Positions 31,825 through 40,499 of a stretch of DNA of 42,917 nt are shown piece after piece. The notes beneath the pieces were generated by a model, which had not been told where the DNA came from, searched no databases, and was given only the letters and a program-made list of their open reading frames with translations. Position numbers and translations under genes: made by a program. This DNA is from Sphaerisporangium perillae (lineage in GTDB: Bacteria > Actinomycetota > Actinomycetes > Streptosporangiales > Streptosporangiaceae). The stretch is from assembly GCF_023276435.1 (NCBI RefSeq), contig NZ_JALLPO010000062.1:1-42917 (forward strand). The letters run 5' to 3'. Each line of letters opens with the position of its first letter. Position 1 is the first letter of the stretch.

Positions 31825-32982
31825 ATGAGTGAATGGTGCGGGCTGTACTACCGGCATGTGCATTTTCGTGATGAGCATTGGCTGAAGCTGACCGCGCTGT
31901 ACTGGGACCGGCTCTACCGATTCCACGCCGACAACCTCGAAATCACCGTTCCGCGCATCAGTTACGCCGAGGTGGGCTTGATCGAGGCCGGATTCGTCCG
32001 GCATGTGACGCCCCGCCCCGAGGAAGTCCGCTGGGCGGCGGAACGGTTCCTGGCGGCGCTGGAGGGTGTCGATCTGTCGCGATACGCGGTCCCGCCGTCC
32101 GAGCCGTTCGGGCCTGCCCAGCTCGGTGAGGGGCTTGCGATGTGGAAGACCTCGGGGGAGCTCATCGAGCGGTTGACGGGGATGGACCTGGCCGCGCGGT
32201 CGCCTGTGACGGCGGGGCGGGTCCGGATGCACACCACGCTCGCCCATGCCTATCTGCTCGTTCTGGGGTCCCAGGTGGCGCCGGGGTATGGTGCCGCGCC
32301 GTTGGCAGACGACGAGTTCGATCACAGCGCCACCGGGCTGGGAGCGCGGCGCCTGGTGGCGGGCGTACTGGATCAGCCCACGCCGGAGACGCAGGCCGAC
32401 GAATGGGCTGCGCTGCTGGTCAATCTGTCGGTGGCAGCCGTGCTGCCCCGCAACCTCGATGACATTCCCGTGCAGCGGATCGTCGAGTTCAGGAGCCGGT
32501 ACGCCGGGGAGCGCGCGAGGTTCAGAGACGCGGTGGACGGGATGGTAGCGGAAGCCACGCAGCTGGGCGGCATCCGGGAACGGGACGTTCTGCTCGACCA
32601 CTTGCAGTCACGCTTCGACACGCGGATCCGGCCCGCCCTGGACGATCTCCAGCGCGCCATGCGCGGCCAGCGGATGGAGACGGTGTGGGGCGCGATCAAC
32701 GTGCAGGCCGCCATGCCCCCAGTGATGACCAGCGCGCTGGCGCTGGTGGCGACGCAGCCGTCCGCTCCGCAAGCTGCGGCGATCGGGCTGGGCGGGTTCG
32801 CATTTGGCGTATGGGCGGCGGTCCTGCAACGGCGGCGGCACCACGAGCAGGCACTGAGGCAGTCGTCGATGGCGTACCTGCACCAGCTTCAGACAGGGCT
32901 TGCCCCGCTCGGCCTCGCCGAACGCGTCCGGGCCGCCGCAGAACGATTCACGCCGCCGCGCCGTTCTCCCATCGGCCCGTGA
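31825..32982 (+). CDS. DUF6236-family protein
   Basis: 385 residues from ATG 31825, with GAGGAG six bases upstream. The start GLYYRHVHFRDEHWLKLTAL followed by YWDRLYRF is the signature opening of DUF6236 proteins. The body is mainly helical. Near 290-335 a hydrophobic hairpin (PVMTSALALVATQPSAPQAA, IGLGGFAFGVWAAVLQ) could contact a membrane. The family occurs in actinomycetes as single genes, with no established role that I can name. It lies just outside the putative att site and reads away from it, so it is probably chromosomal. No lesion was found. Confidence 0.7.
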   Translation: MSEWCGLYYRHVHFRDEHWLKLTALYWDRLYRFHADNLEITVPRISYAEVGLIEAGFVRHVTPRPEEVRWAAERFLAALEGVDLSRYAVPPSEPFGPAQLGEGLAMWKTSGELIERLTGMDLAARSPVTAGRVRMHTTLAHAYLLVLGSQVAPGYGAAPLADDEFDHSATGLGARRLVAGVLDQPTPETQADEWAALLVNLSVAAVLPRNLDDIPVQRIVEFRSRYAGERARFRDAVDGMVAEATQLGGIRERDVLLDHLQSRFDTRIRPALDDLQRAMRGQRMETVWGAINVQAAMPPVMTSALALVATQPSAPQAAAIGLGGFAFGVWAAVLQRRRHHEQALRQSSMAYLHQLQTGLAPLGLAERVRAAAERFTPPRRSPIGP

Positions 32983-33174
32983 TCTCCCCCTCCGAGTCTT
33001 CACCGCTACTGGCGTGTAGTTCGCGGTTGCGCCCAGGTGGCGGCATGGTGACGATCTTGCTTTTCCACAAGGCCCCTATAGCTCTGCCGGACCGTGTGGG
33101 TGCCAAGAACTCTGTCATAGGGCCTGATCTGGGGTTTTGACACGCTCGGCGGCTCGCTCCGGCAGAATCGTGCG

Positions 33175-34086
33175 ATGGCTTTGCGGCTGCTGTACTTGAT
33201 CGTCTTGCGGATGTTTGGCTGGATCTCGCTGCTCGCCCGATCAGAAACGTCGAAGGACGTGGAGATCCCGGTACTGCGCCATCAACTCTCGGTCCTCCGC
33301 CGCCAGGTCCCCACTCCCCGGCTGTCATGGACGGACAAGGCGATCTTGTCAGCGCTGGCGCGCCTACTGCCCCGGTCCGCCGACGACACTTGTTCGTGAC
33401 ACCGCGGACGCTCCTGCGCTGGCATGCCGACTTGGTGAAGCGACGGTGGACCTATCCCAAGCGCAGGCCGGGACGACCACCGACCCGGCCCACGATCCGT
33501 GCCCTGATATTGCGCTTAGCGGCCGAGAATCCGACCTGGGGGTATCGGCGCATCGCCGGTGAGATCGCCGGCCTGGGCCGGAAGGTCTCCCCCGCCACCG
33601 TGTGGGCGATCCTGAAGAAGGCCGGATTCGATCCGGCACCCCGTCGCAGCGACCCGACCTGGGCCCAGTTCCTGAAGACCCAGGCGGAAGGGATCCTGGC
33701 CGCCGACTTCTTCCATGTGGAGACGGCCCTGCTCGCCCGGTTGTACTGCTTCGCCGTGGTCGAGCATGCCACCCGCCGTGTCCACGTACTAGGGGTCACG
33801 GCGAACCCAACCGCCGCCTGGGTTGCCCAGCAGGCCCCGCAATTTGATGCTCGATCTGAGTGATCGAGCGGGCGACTTCCGATTCTTGATCAGGGACCGG
33901 GACCGCAAGTTCACCGCTCTGTTCGATGAGGTATTCAGAACGGAGGGCATCCGCGTGGTGCTCACCGCTCCGCAGGCTCCTCGGATGAACGCGATCATGG
34001 AACGGTGGGTGGGCAGCGTACGCCGCGAGATCGGCTCGGCGGCCTGCTACACGAATACTCCCGGGTCGCATGAGGTGACACGATAA
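33175..34086 (+). pseudogene. Integrase-core (rve) transposase, frameshifted and truncated
   Basis: Three frames rebuild one DDE transposase. Frame one (33175 to about 33390) reads VEIPVLRHQLSVLRRQVPTP, then LSWTDKAILSALARLLP. Frame two (about 33390-33850) has TPRTLLRWHADLVKRRWTYP, TIRALILRLAAENPTWGYRR, ATVWAILKKAGFDPAPRRSD, and FLKTQAEGILAADFFHVETA with the first catalytic Asp. Frame three (about 33840-34086) has DRAGDFRFLIRDRDRKFTAL, with the second Asp expected here, then MNAIMERWVGSVRREI with the Glu. The sequence then leaves the family. Two frameshifts and a lost C-terminus make it inactive. The layout is that of actinomycete integrase-core elements related to IS3/IS481. Confidence 0.8.
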
Positions 34087-34403
34087 ACGGCACCAACAAG
34101 CTCTCGCGTCTTGCAGACGGGAGCACGTGATCGCCCGTCGCCCCTGCGACCTGCACGGATGGATTTTCGGCACCCGCACCTGCTGGCTGACCAGCGTCAG
34201 ACCGTAGCCCTGAGACCGGGGTCGGCCGTTCCATCAGAGCGGAACCGCGCGAGCTGCGCCATGAGCTGGGTGGGCAGCTCGCGCGTGGGGCGCCGGCCCT
34301 AAGCGCGTCGGAGCCGATGTTGCAGAAGCGTGCCGGTGGATGGCTCTGCTCTCGTACTCGTCTCGTCCGCGGTAGTCAGCGAGAGGCTCGGCGTACGCTC
34401 CGC
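34087..34403. other. 317-base region between dead transposase and PPOX gene
   Basis: No gene is recognised. A minus-strand scrap near 34200-34290 (RELPTQLMAQLARFRSDG) looks coding-like and may be a gene remnant. A perfect inverted repeat at 34246-34285 is listed separately. Confidence 0.45.
34246..34285. repeat. 12-bp perfect inverted repeat
   Basis: CGCGCGAGCTGC (34246-34257) and GCAGCTCGCGCG (34274-34285) flank a 16-base loop. It lies 119 bases downstream of the PPOX stop and could work as a terminator for that unit. Confidence 0.5.
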
Positions 34404-35354
34404 TCAGGGGGCACGGCGTCGGCGGGTGCGCTGCCGGAAGTGGGTGACCAGGCCGGAGCCGAGGGTGGAGATGACCTTGTTGCGCGGGACGGTGTACCGC
34501 TGGACTGTGTGGGGCGCGTACCTGGCCTCGTCGCCCACCTGGAGCCAGCCTGTGTGCTGATCCATGCTCATCCCGACCACGCGGGCGTTGAAGGAGTGGC
34601 CGAGGAGGCAGGCGCGCCGCCCGCCGCGCGGCAGCGGTCTTTCGACGGTCAGCGTGATCCCTTCCCCGTCGCCGGAGGCGACGCTCGCCTGGACGACTTC
34701 GGGATGGCCGTCGGAACCCCGGTAGCCGAGGAGCATATGCTGCTGCGCCGCCACGCGGCGGGCGGCCTGCGGCGCGTCCAGGCGGGGACCGGACCCTCCG
34801 CTGGGCGCCCGCTGCGGCTGGGGCGCCGTCGCGCGCGGAGCTCCGATGTTCCGTGGCGGTTCACCTGTGAGGACCGGCGACCCGGTTGCGACTGTGATCC
34901 GCTTTATGTCGAGCCACACGACGACCCGCTCGTGGTAGTAGGAGTGCATGACGCGGTCCCAGAGCCATCCCCGGACGATGCCGAGCCGCTCCTCCAGCGC
35001 CGCGTGGACCTCTGGCGTCATCTCCTCGATCCTGGCCGTGCCCTGGACCAGGACGAAGCCCGGACGGGATGAAGTGCCGTGCTGCCGGGTGTGGAAGGCC
35101 AGTGCGATGCGCGGGTCCGCGGTCATACGGTCGAGCTTGCGTCCGTTGCCGAGGGCGGTGGTGAACCCGATCCTGCCGTGCGTCCTGTCTCGCAGGCCCA
35201 GCGGGCACACCGGGGTCATCACGATGCCGCCTCCCGGGGTCGTGTAGGCGAGCGCGGCGACCAGGTCGCCGGCGAAGATGTCGTCGAGTGTGTCGTCCCA
35301 GGTGACGATGGCTTCTCCGGACCGCGGTGGGGAGCCGGTGGGCGAGGTGCTCAT
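34404..35354 (-). CDS. PPOX-class (pyridoxamine-phosphate-oxidase-like) flavoprotein
   Basis: 316 residues. The N-terminal 150 form a split-barrel flavin or F420-binding fold of the PNPOx type: DDIFAGDLVAALAYTTPGGG, MTPVCPLGLRDRTHGRIGFT, KLDRMTADPRIALAFHTRQH, and VLVQGTARIEE. A Pro/Gln-rich linker (about 175-200) leads to a second half with YRGSDGHPEVVQASVASGDG and THFRQRTRRRRAP that could be another barrel-like unit. The ATG at 35354 overlaps the hemerythrin gene stop as ATGA, so the two are coupled. The substrate is unknown; such proteins often reduce quinone-like or flavin-linked compounds. It looks intact. Confidence 0.72.
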   Translation of the reverse strand: MSTSPTGSPPRSGEAIVTWDDTLDDIFAGDLVAALAYTTPGGGIVMTPVCPLGLRDRTHGRIGFTTALGNGRKLDRMTADPRIALAFHTRQHGTSSRPGFVLVQGTARIEEMTPEVHAALEERLGIVRGWLWDRVMHSYYHERVVVWLDIKRITVATGSPVLTGEPPRNIGAPRATAPQPQRAPSGGSGPRLDAPQAARRVAAQQHMLLGYRGSDGHPEVVQASVASGDGEGITLTVERPLPRGGRRACLLGHSFNARVVGMSMDQHTGWLQVGDEARYAPHTVQRYTVPRNKVISTLGSGLVTHFRQRTRRRRAP

Positions 35355-35986
35355 GCGCCGTACACCTGCCGCATCCGCCTGTTGAACGTGGGCCGCATCA
35401 CCAGGCGCCACAGCAGCCGGACGAACCAGGGCACGGTGGTGAGGAGATGGTCGGTCTCGGCCTTGTTCGCGTACGTGACCGCGATCCCGAACAGGAAGGG
35501 CAAGTCGGGCTTGTCCCAGCTCTTCATGATCTTCTCGTGTACCTCTTCGAGCAACTCCTGGGTCAGGTGCCGGCGGATCAGCGGGACCGCCTCGCGTTCC
35601 TCCAGTGTGAGGTGGTCGGCCAGGCGTGCCTGGAGTTCGCGCAGGATCGGGGCGCGCTGGGCCGGCGTCCTGCCGCGGTCGCCGATCTGCTCCAGCAGCA
35701 CGTCGATGTCGGCGTGGTCGGCTTCCAGCCGGTTGAGCACGGCGACCGCGGAGGGGTCGGCGAGGCGGAGCGCCGGCCAGATGTCGTTGTCCTCGGGCGC
35801 GTGGTGGTGGTGCAGATATTTGATCATGAAGGCGATGTGCGCCTCGACCGCGGCGACGCGGTCGCCGTCGGCCGGGTCCACGGCGGCGGCGACGTCGGCG
35901 AGCCGGCCGTACTCGGCCTTCATGGCCTTGTGCGCGACGAGGAAGGCCGTCAGGTCGGGCGGGGTGGTGGTGGATGTGGTGGGCAT
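35351..35986 (-). CDS. Hemerythrin HHE-domain protein
   Basis: 211 residues. The di-iron HHE signature is spread over four helices: AVEAHIAFMIKYLHHHHAPE then DNDIWPAL, LEADHADIDVLLEQIGDRG, and RLADHLTLEEREAVPLIRRH. His and Glu/Asp ligands are in the expected order, so it should bind a diiron centre and sense or carry O2 or NO. The C-terminal 60 residues (TVPWFVRLLWRLVMRPTFNR end) are typical of the actinomycete subgroup. It is upstream of and overlaps the PPOX gene by ATGA, and it begins 67 bases after the large regulator on the same strand. A redox or oxygen-stress unit is a fair inference. Confidence 0.82.
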   Translation of the reverse strand: MPTTSTTTPPDLTAFLVAHKAMKAEYGRLADVAAAVDPADGDRVAAVEAHIAFMIKYLHHHHAPEDNDIWPALRLADPSAVAVLNRLEADHADIDVLLEQIGDRGRTPAQRAPILRELQARLADHLTLEEREAVPLIRRHLTQELLEEVHEKIMKSWDKPDLPFLFGIAVTYANKAETDHLLTTVPWFVRLLWRLVMRPTFNRRMRQVYGA

Positions 35987-36053
35987 GTCCGCCGCTTTCT
36001 CTCGAAGGGTCCTGTCGGAGTCCCTTCGAGTGTGCGGGGCGGTTCTTGCGCGG

Positions 36054-39000
36054 CTATTGGTTGGGGATTGCGCGGAGCAGGCCTCGAGCCTGATCCGCCC
36101 ACCACGTCAGCCCCTCCCGTTCGGCGTCGGCCACGCAGGAGTGGAGCAGGCTCTCCGCCTCGTCGCGCCTGTCGAGGAGAAGCGCCAGCCTGGCCAAGTG
36201 GAGGTCGACCGGGCCGAACGTCAGCATGTTGCCGCCCATCACCATGCCTCCCGAATAGGGCAGGAGGTGGGCGCGGGTACGTTCCGCCTCCTCCCGGTCC
36301 TCCGCGGCCACCACTGCCATGGTCCGCATTGCGAGGAATGCCGTTAGCGTCCAGTCGTCTCCAGGTGGACTCCAGGGCATCCTCGCGAGCTCCGCCACCC
36401 GTCCGGCATCCCCACGTGTGTGAGCCGCGATGATCGCAAGGTCGCGCGCGGTGGCGGGAACCATCGCCAGCATGCCTGAACGCTCGAGCATCTCGTCGGT
36501 GATCTCGCCCGCCCGCCTGGAGCAGATCAGAAGCGAACAAAGGACGACCATGTACTGCGCGTCCGGCGCGAACGCGCCGATGCTCTTCAACCGCTCCCAT
36601 AGCTCGTCAAGGCCCCGCTGAGCGGCGTCGAACCGTCCTGCGATGGCGAGCCGGGCCACACGCCAGGCCTCGTGCTGGACGCCCTGCAAGCGCAGCCCCA
36701 ATCGCCGGATCTGCACGTCGCACTCCGCGGAGAAACGGTCGGCTTCCGCGATCTCGAACCGCTCGGCACACGTCCAGCTGAGCAGGGACCTTCCAACGAA
36801 GGCATGCACCGGCAGATCGTGCCGCTCACCGACCTGGATGAGTTCCGCGCCAAGGGTCGTCAGCTCCGCGTTTGCCCTGGGCCGGATGAGAGACAGCACT
36901 CGGGCATTGAGGGCGAACGCCAGCAGCCGGGGATCACCGATCCGGCGTGCCATCCCGACCGCCTCGGCGGTGAGCTTGTCGCAGCGAGGGTCCGCGCCGG
37001 CGTCGTAGAGCTCCATCCCCAGCGTGCCGAGCAGCCTGCATCGCAGCTCCGAGTCCTCCTCGGAAATCCCGCTCAGCGCGGTCTCCAGGCGCCTGACGAA
37101 GCGCAGCTCGATCTCGTCGTAGGACTTCATGTGCCACAGGCCGGGCATGTCGAGCGCGACCAGCGCCCGCATGTGGGTCGTCTCGTCACCGGCCGCCTCC
37201 GCGACGCGTATCGCCTGGTTTCTCGCCTGGCGCGCGCCGATGAGATCCCCCGCGTCCAGGCGGGCGCGTACCTCGCACAGCAGCAGCTCGGCTCGCTCCG
37301 ACAGGTCGGGAAGCGAGGCGGCGGCATGCTCGGCGCACGCCCTGGCCCACCATCGGGCGGCGTCGTCGAAGGCGAGCTGGCCCTCGGCGGCGACCGCCGC
37401 CGTGCGGGCCCAGGCCACGGCGTTGGCGGCGCCCAGGGGCGAGGCGGAAAGGTAGTGGTCGGCCACCGGCTCGGGGTCGGCCCCCGGCCGGATGGCGAGC
37501 GTTTCGGCGACGGCCAGGTGCAGCGCGACCCGCCGCGCCGACGGGAGGCCCGTGTAGATCGCATGCCGGATGAGATCATGCGTGAAGGCCCGTTCGGGCT
37601 GCAGCAGCCTCGCGGACACCGCCTCGTCCAGCTCCTCCATTACCGCGGTCGCCGCCTTACCGGTGACAGCGGCGATCAGCGGGATGTCGCCCCCGTGCCC
37701 GATCACCGCGGCGGCGGTGAGCACGTCCTGGCCGCTGAGCCGGGCGACGCGGCGGCGGATCACGTCGGCCACGCCGGAGGGCACCGCACCCAGCGCGGCC
37801 TCGACGCCTTCTGAGGCCGCCAGCCGCAGCGTCTCCTGGACGAACAGCGGATTGCCGCCGGTCCGGTCGACCAGCCGCTCGAGCGCCTCGTCGGTCATCG
37901 TCGTCCCCGATGACTCGGCGATCAGCCGGACGCCGTTCGCGGACAGCCCTGTCAGCTCCACCCGCTCCGCCCCCGCCCGGGTGAGCGCGTTCAGCAGCTC
38001 GCCCAGTTCCCGGCTTTCCGGCTCCCCGGTGCGCAGCGTGGCCACGAGGTAAAGCCCGGTGCCGGAGGCCATGGTGAGCAGGTCGCAGAACAGCCGGAGC
38101 GAGGCGTCGTCCGCCCACTGGATGTCGTCGAGGATCAGCAGGCAGGGGACCGCCGACGCCGCGTCCGTCAGCCGCTGGACCAGCTCGGCGTGCCGCTGGA
38201 AGCGCGCCTGCGCCGCATCGGGAATGGAGCGTTCCTCGTGGTCGGATCCGATCGCTCCCAGAGCCCGCAGCGCCTGGGTCCACAGCCACATGGGGGGCCG
38301 GCCGCCGGATTCGCTCGACCGTCCCCAGGCGACCTGCCACCTCTGCCCGGCGAGCGATTCGGCGAGCCTGGTGGCGAGCCAGGTCTTGCCCACCCCGGCC
38401 TCGCCGGAGATCAGAGCGCAGGCGGGGCGGTCGGCAGCGGTGATCGCCGCGCCGAGGAGCACGCCCAGCGGCCCGGCGCGGTTCGCGAGGGGCTGCGCCG
38501 TACGGGCCGCCGGGCGCGGCGGCGGTGCCGGGGCGAGCAGCGTCTCATCCTGGGCGAGCAGCATCGACTCCAGCTCGCGCAGGCGTGGCCCGGGATCGAC
38601 GCCGAGCTCCGCGACCAGGCGGGCGCGGGCCCGCCGGACGGCGGCGAGCGCGTCGGCCTGCCTGCCCGAGCGGTAGAGCCCGAGCGCGAGCAGCCGCCAC
38701 AGCTCCTCCCGTAGCGGATGCTCCCGCACGGCCGCGTCCAGTTCTGGCACGGCCTGCGCCGTACGGCCGACCTCCAGCAGCGCTGTGCAGCGGGCCTCGA
38801 TCGCGTCGAGCCGCAGCTCCTCCAGGCGGGAGACCTCGGGCGCAGCCCAGTCCTCCATGGCGAACTCGGCGTACGGCGTGCCCCGCCACTCGCCCAGCCC
38901 CGCTTCCAGAAGGGCGAGCGCCGGCGCGGGGCGGCCCTCCGTGAGGTGCTCCCGGCCGGTGAGCACCGCGTCGGTGAACCTGCGCGCGTCGACCGCGTCC

Positions 39001-39296
39001 TTCGCTATCCGCAGGGCGTAGCCGGACGCCTCGCTGACCAGAACGGTCGCCGGGCTGCGCGGGGGCCGATCCGGTTCGAGCAGGCGCCGCAGCCGGGCCA
39101 GGATCGCGTGCATGCCGTTGATCGCTTCGCGCGGTGGCCTGTCCCCCCAGATGGTGTCGATGAGGGCGTCGAGCGAGACGACGGTCCCGTCGGCCAGGAT
39201 CAGCCTGGAGAGCACCGCGCGCTGCTGGCGGGCCCTGATGTCCACCTGCGAACCGTCCACGCGGACGGCCAGCGGGCCGAGAACTGAAAAGCGCAC
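36054..39296 (-). CDS. Large BTAD/SARP-type ATPase regulator
   Basis: 1080 residues from GTG 39296, the first codon of VRFSVLGPLAVRVDG, the standard opening of AfsR/SARP proteins. Order: an OmpR-like winged HTH (RQQRAVLSRLILADGTVVSL, DALIDTIWG) over about 1-95; a bacterial transcriptional activator domain (LYRSGRQADALAAVRRARAR, LVAELGVDPGPRL) to about 250; an AAA/STAND ATPase with Walker A GEAGVGKT (298-305) and Walker B LLILDDIQWAD; and a long TPR-like helical region to the end. No C-terminal LuxR HTH is present. Such proteins activate nearby operons on an ATP- or ligand-dependent signal. It reads into the hemerythrin-PPOX pair and is their likely regulator. No strong ribosome site was seen. 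Confidence 0.82.
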   Translation of the reverse strand: MRFSVLGPLAVRVDGSQVDIRARQQRAVLSRLILADGTVVSLDALIDTIWGDRPPREAINGMHAILARLRRLLEPDRPPRSPATVLVSEASGYALRIAKDAVDARRFTDAVLTGREHLTEGRPAPALALLEAGLGEWRGTPYAEFAMEDWAAPEVSRLEELRLDAIEARCTALLEVGRTAQAVPELDAAVREHPLREELWRLLALGLYRSGRQADALAAVRRARARLVAELGVDPGPRLRELESMLLAQDETLLAPAPPPRPAARTAQPLANRAGPLGVLLGAAITAADRPACALISGEAGVGKTWLATRLAESLAGQRWQVAWGRSSESGGRPPMWLWTQALRALGAIGSDHEERSIPDAAQARFQRHAELVQRLTDAASAVPCLLILDDIQWADDASLRLFCDLLTMASGTGLYLVATLRTGEPESRELGELLNALTRAGAERVELTGLSANGVRLIAESSGTTMTDEALERLVDRTGGNPLFVQETLRLAASEGVEAALGAVPSGVADVIRRRVARLSGQDVLTAAAVIGHGGDIPLIAAVTGKAATAVMEELDEAVSARLLQPERAFTHDLIRHAIYTGLPSARRVALHLAVAETLAIRPGADPEPVADHYLSASPLGAANAVAWARTAAVAAEGQLAFDDAARWWARACAEHAAASLPDLSERAELLLCEVRARLDAGDLIGARQARNQAIRVAEAAGDETTHMRALVALDMPGLWHMKSYDEIELRFVRRLETALSGISEEDSELRCRLLGTLGMELYDAGADPRCDKLTAEAVGMARRIGDPRLLAFALNARVLSLIRPRANAELTTLGAELIQVGERHDLPVHAFVGRSLLSWTCAERFEIAEADRFSAECDVQIRRLGLRLQGVQHEAWRVARLAIAGRFDAAQRGLDELWERLKSIGAFAPDAQYMVVLCSLLICSRRAGEITDEMLERSGMLAMVPATARDLAIIAAHTRGDAGRVAELARMPWSPPGDDWTLTAFLAMRTMAVVAAEDREEAERTRAHLLPYSGGMVMGGNMLTFGPVDLHLARLALLLDRRDEAESLLHSCVADAEREGLTWWADQARGLLRAIPNQ

Positions 39297-39305
39297 GGGA
39301 CAAGT

Positions 39306-39700
39306 GTGCAGTCTTCCGGGGCAATTCCGGCAAGGACTCTTTCGGAAACCGTGCCCTTCCGCCGACTGGTTCACCGCTTCTACAGGGCGTGGCGGAGGAC
39401 CCGCTACTGCGTTCCATGTGCCCGGAGGAAGACCTTGGCCCGGCAGAGGAGCGCATGGCCCTCTTCCTCATACAGTTCTGGGGTGGCCCGCGCAGCTACA
39501 GCGAACGCCGCGGCCGTCCTCGCCTGCGTATGCGCCACGCACCGTTCCGCGTCGACCGCGCTGCCCACGATGCCTGGTTGCGCCACATGCGCGCCGCCGT
39601 CGACGCGTTGCACCTGCGCCAGGACCTCGAACAGCTGCTGTGGGACTACCTCACCTCCACCGCCGCGGTGATGATTAACACCCCCGAAGACCTTGACTGA
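39306..39700 (+). pseudogene. Truncated hemoglobin (trHbII/GlbO type), frameshifted
   Basis: The 5' piece reads PFRRLVHRFYRA and the next frame, from about 39389, continues VAEDPLLRSMCPEEDLGPAE, RMALFLIQFWGGPRSYSERR, GRPRLRMRHAPFRVDRAAHD, LRHMRAAVDAL. This is the family core with the E and F helix sequences of GlbO-type globins. One base is missing near 39384-39388 (tac-gag-ggc became tacagggc). The N-terminus before PFRRLVHRFY is also unlike the family. The expected function is O2/NO handling with heme, consistent with the hemerythrin gene nearby. It is divergent from the regulator gene. Probably dead. Confidence 0.75.
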
Positions 39701-39827
39701 CAACTACGCCTTCGCCGTCGCCGGAGCGAAGACTGCGGCGGGACCGCGAAACCGAGGAGCTGACGTGCAGTCTCCCAGTCGGTAAACAGCGAGCCCGTCG
39801 ATGGCCCGCCTGCCGTGCCGTGCGGGT

Positions 39828-40394
39828 TCAGCGAGCGGTGGTGACGGTCTTTAGGCGGTCAAGCGTGGTGCGCATGGTCTGCGACAGGTCTGCGCCATGC
39901 GGCTCGCTGACCCAGCGTTCGAACGCGACGCGGAGCACGACGATTCCTGTCTCGGCTGCCAGACTCGCGTCCGGCTCCGGGACGCCGCGTCGGCGTAGGC
40001 CCTCGGCGAGGGCGGCGGATAGTGACGCCAACTTGATCAGTTCGCGTTCCCGCAGTTCCGCGTTGGTGTTAATGACTGACTGACGCTGTCGGGAGTGCTC
40101 GCGGTGCTGCCCCAGCGCCGTGGCGGCGACGTCGAGGACGGCCGAGACGACCTGCATGGGTGAGGCGGAGTTCGGGGCTGCCTCGAGCGCACGCATGAGG
40201 TGTTCTTGCAGGTCGGCCGAGCCTGCGAACAGCACCTCGCGTTTGTCCGCGAAGTAGCGGAAGAACGTCCTCGCCGTGAGCCCGGCCCGCTTGGCGATCT
40301 CGGCAACGGTTGTCTGCTCGAAGCCGCGCTCGACGTAGAGCTGCATCGCCGCCTCGCGGAGCCGGCCGCTCGCGTCTGCCTCCCATCGCCCCAT
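39828..40394 (-). CDS. TetR-family repressor
   Basis: 188 residues. The N-terminal TetR HTH is clear: LREAAMQLYVERGFEQTTVA, EIAKRAGLTARTFFRYFADK, REVLFAG. The C-terminal helices (EHLMRALEAAPNSASPMQVV onward) form the ligand pocket and dimer face. It starts at ATG 40394. It is divergent from an NAD-dependent epimerase gene across a 105-base gap holding a long perfect inverted repeat, so it most likely represses both. The inducer is unknown. Length and layout are standard. Confidence 0.87.
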   Translation of the reverse strand: MGRWEADASGRLREAAMQLYVERGFEQTTVAEIAKRAGLTARTFFRYFADKREVLFAGSADLQEHLMRALEAAPNSASPMQVVSAVLDVAATALGQHREHSRQRQSVINTNAELRERELIKLASLSAALAEGLRRRGVPEPDASLAAETGIVVLRVAFERWVSEPHGADLSQTMRTTLDRLKTVTTAR

Positions 40395-40409
40395 GGCAGG
40401 AGTCTAGTC

Positions 40410-40457
40410 ATGTCACTTGATGACATCATCTGTTAGGGTGATGTCATCAAGTGACAT
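40410..40457. promoter_or_regulatory. TetR operator: 19-bp inverted repeat in the divergent promoter
   Basis: Arm 40410-40428 reads ATGTCACTTGATGACATCA, and arm 40439-40457 is its exact reverse complement, 10 bases apart. Each arm contains the near-palindrome TGATGACATCA (TGATGTCATCA on the other side), so two dimers could bind side by side. It lies 16 bases before tetR and 43 bases before the epimerase start, where it would block both promoters. Confidence 0.8.
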
Positions 40458-40499
40458 CACCGGTTGCCTTGTCGATCGGCCGGTCCTGTGGAGGTCTTC

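Noticed and set aside
31086-31832. A 248-residue plus frame across the att region
   Set aside because: It runs through the tRNA fragment and AT-rich leader without a ribosome site and shows no family.
35079-37814. Plus-strand frames of 368-422 residues opposite PPOX, hemerythrin and the regulator
   Set aside because: They are typical reverse-strand shadows in high-GC DNA. The minus frames have clear domains and coupled starts.
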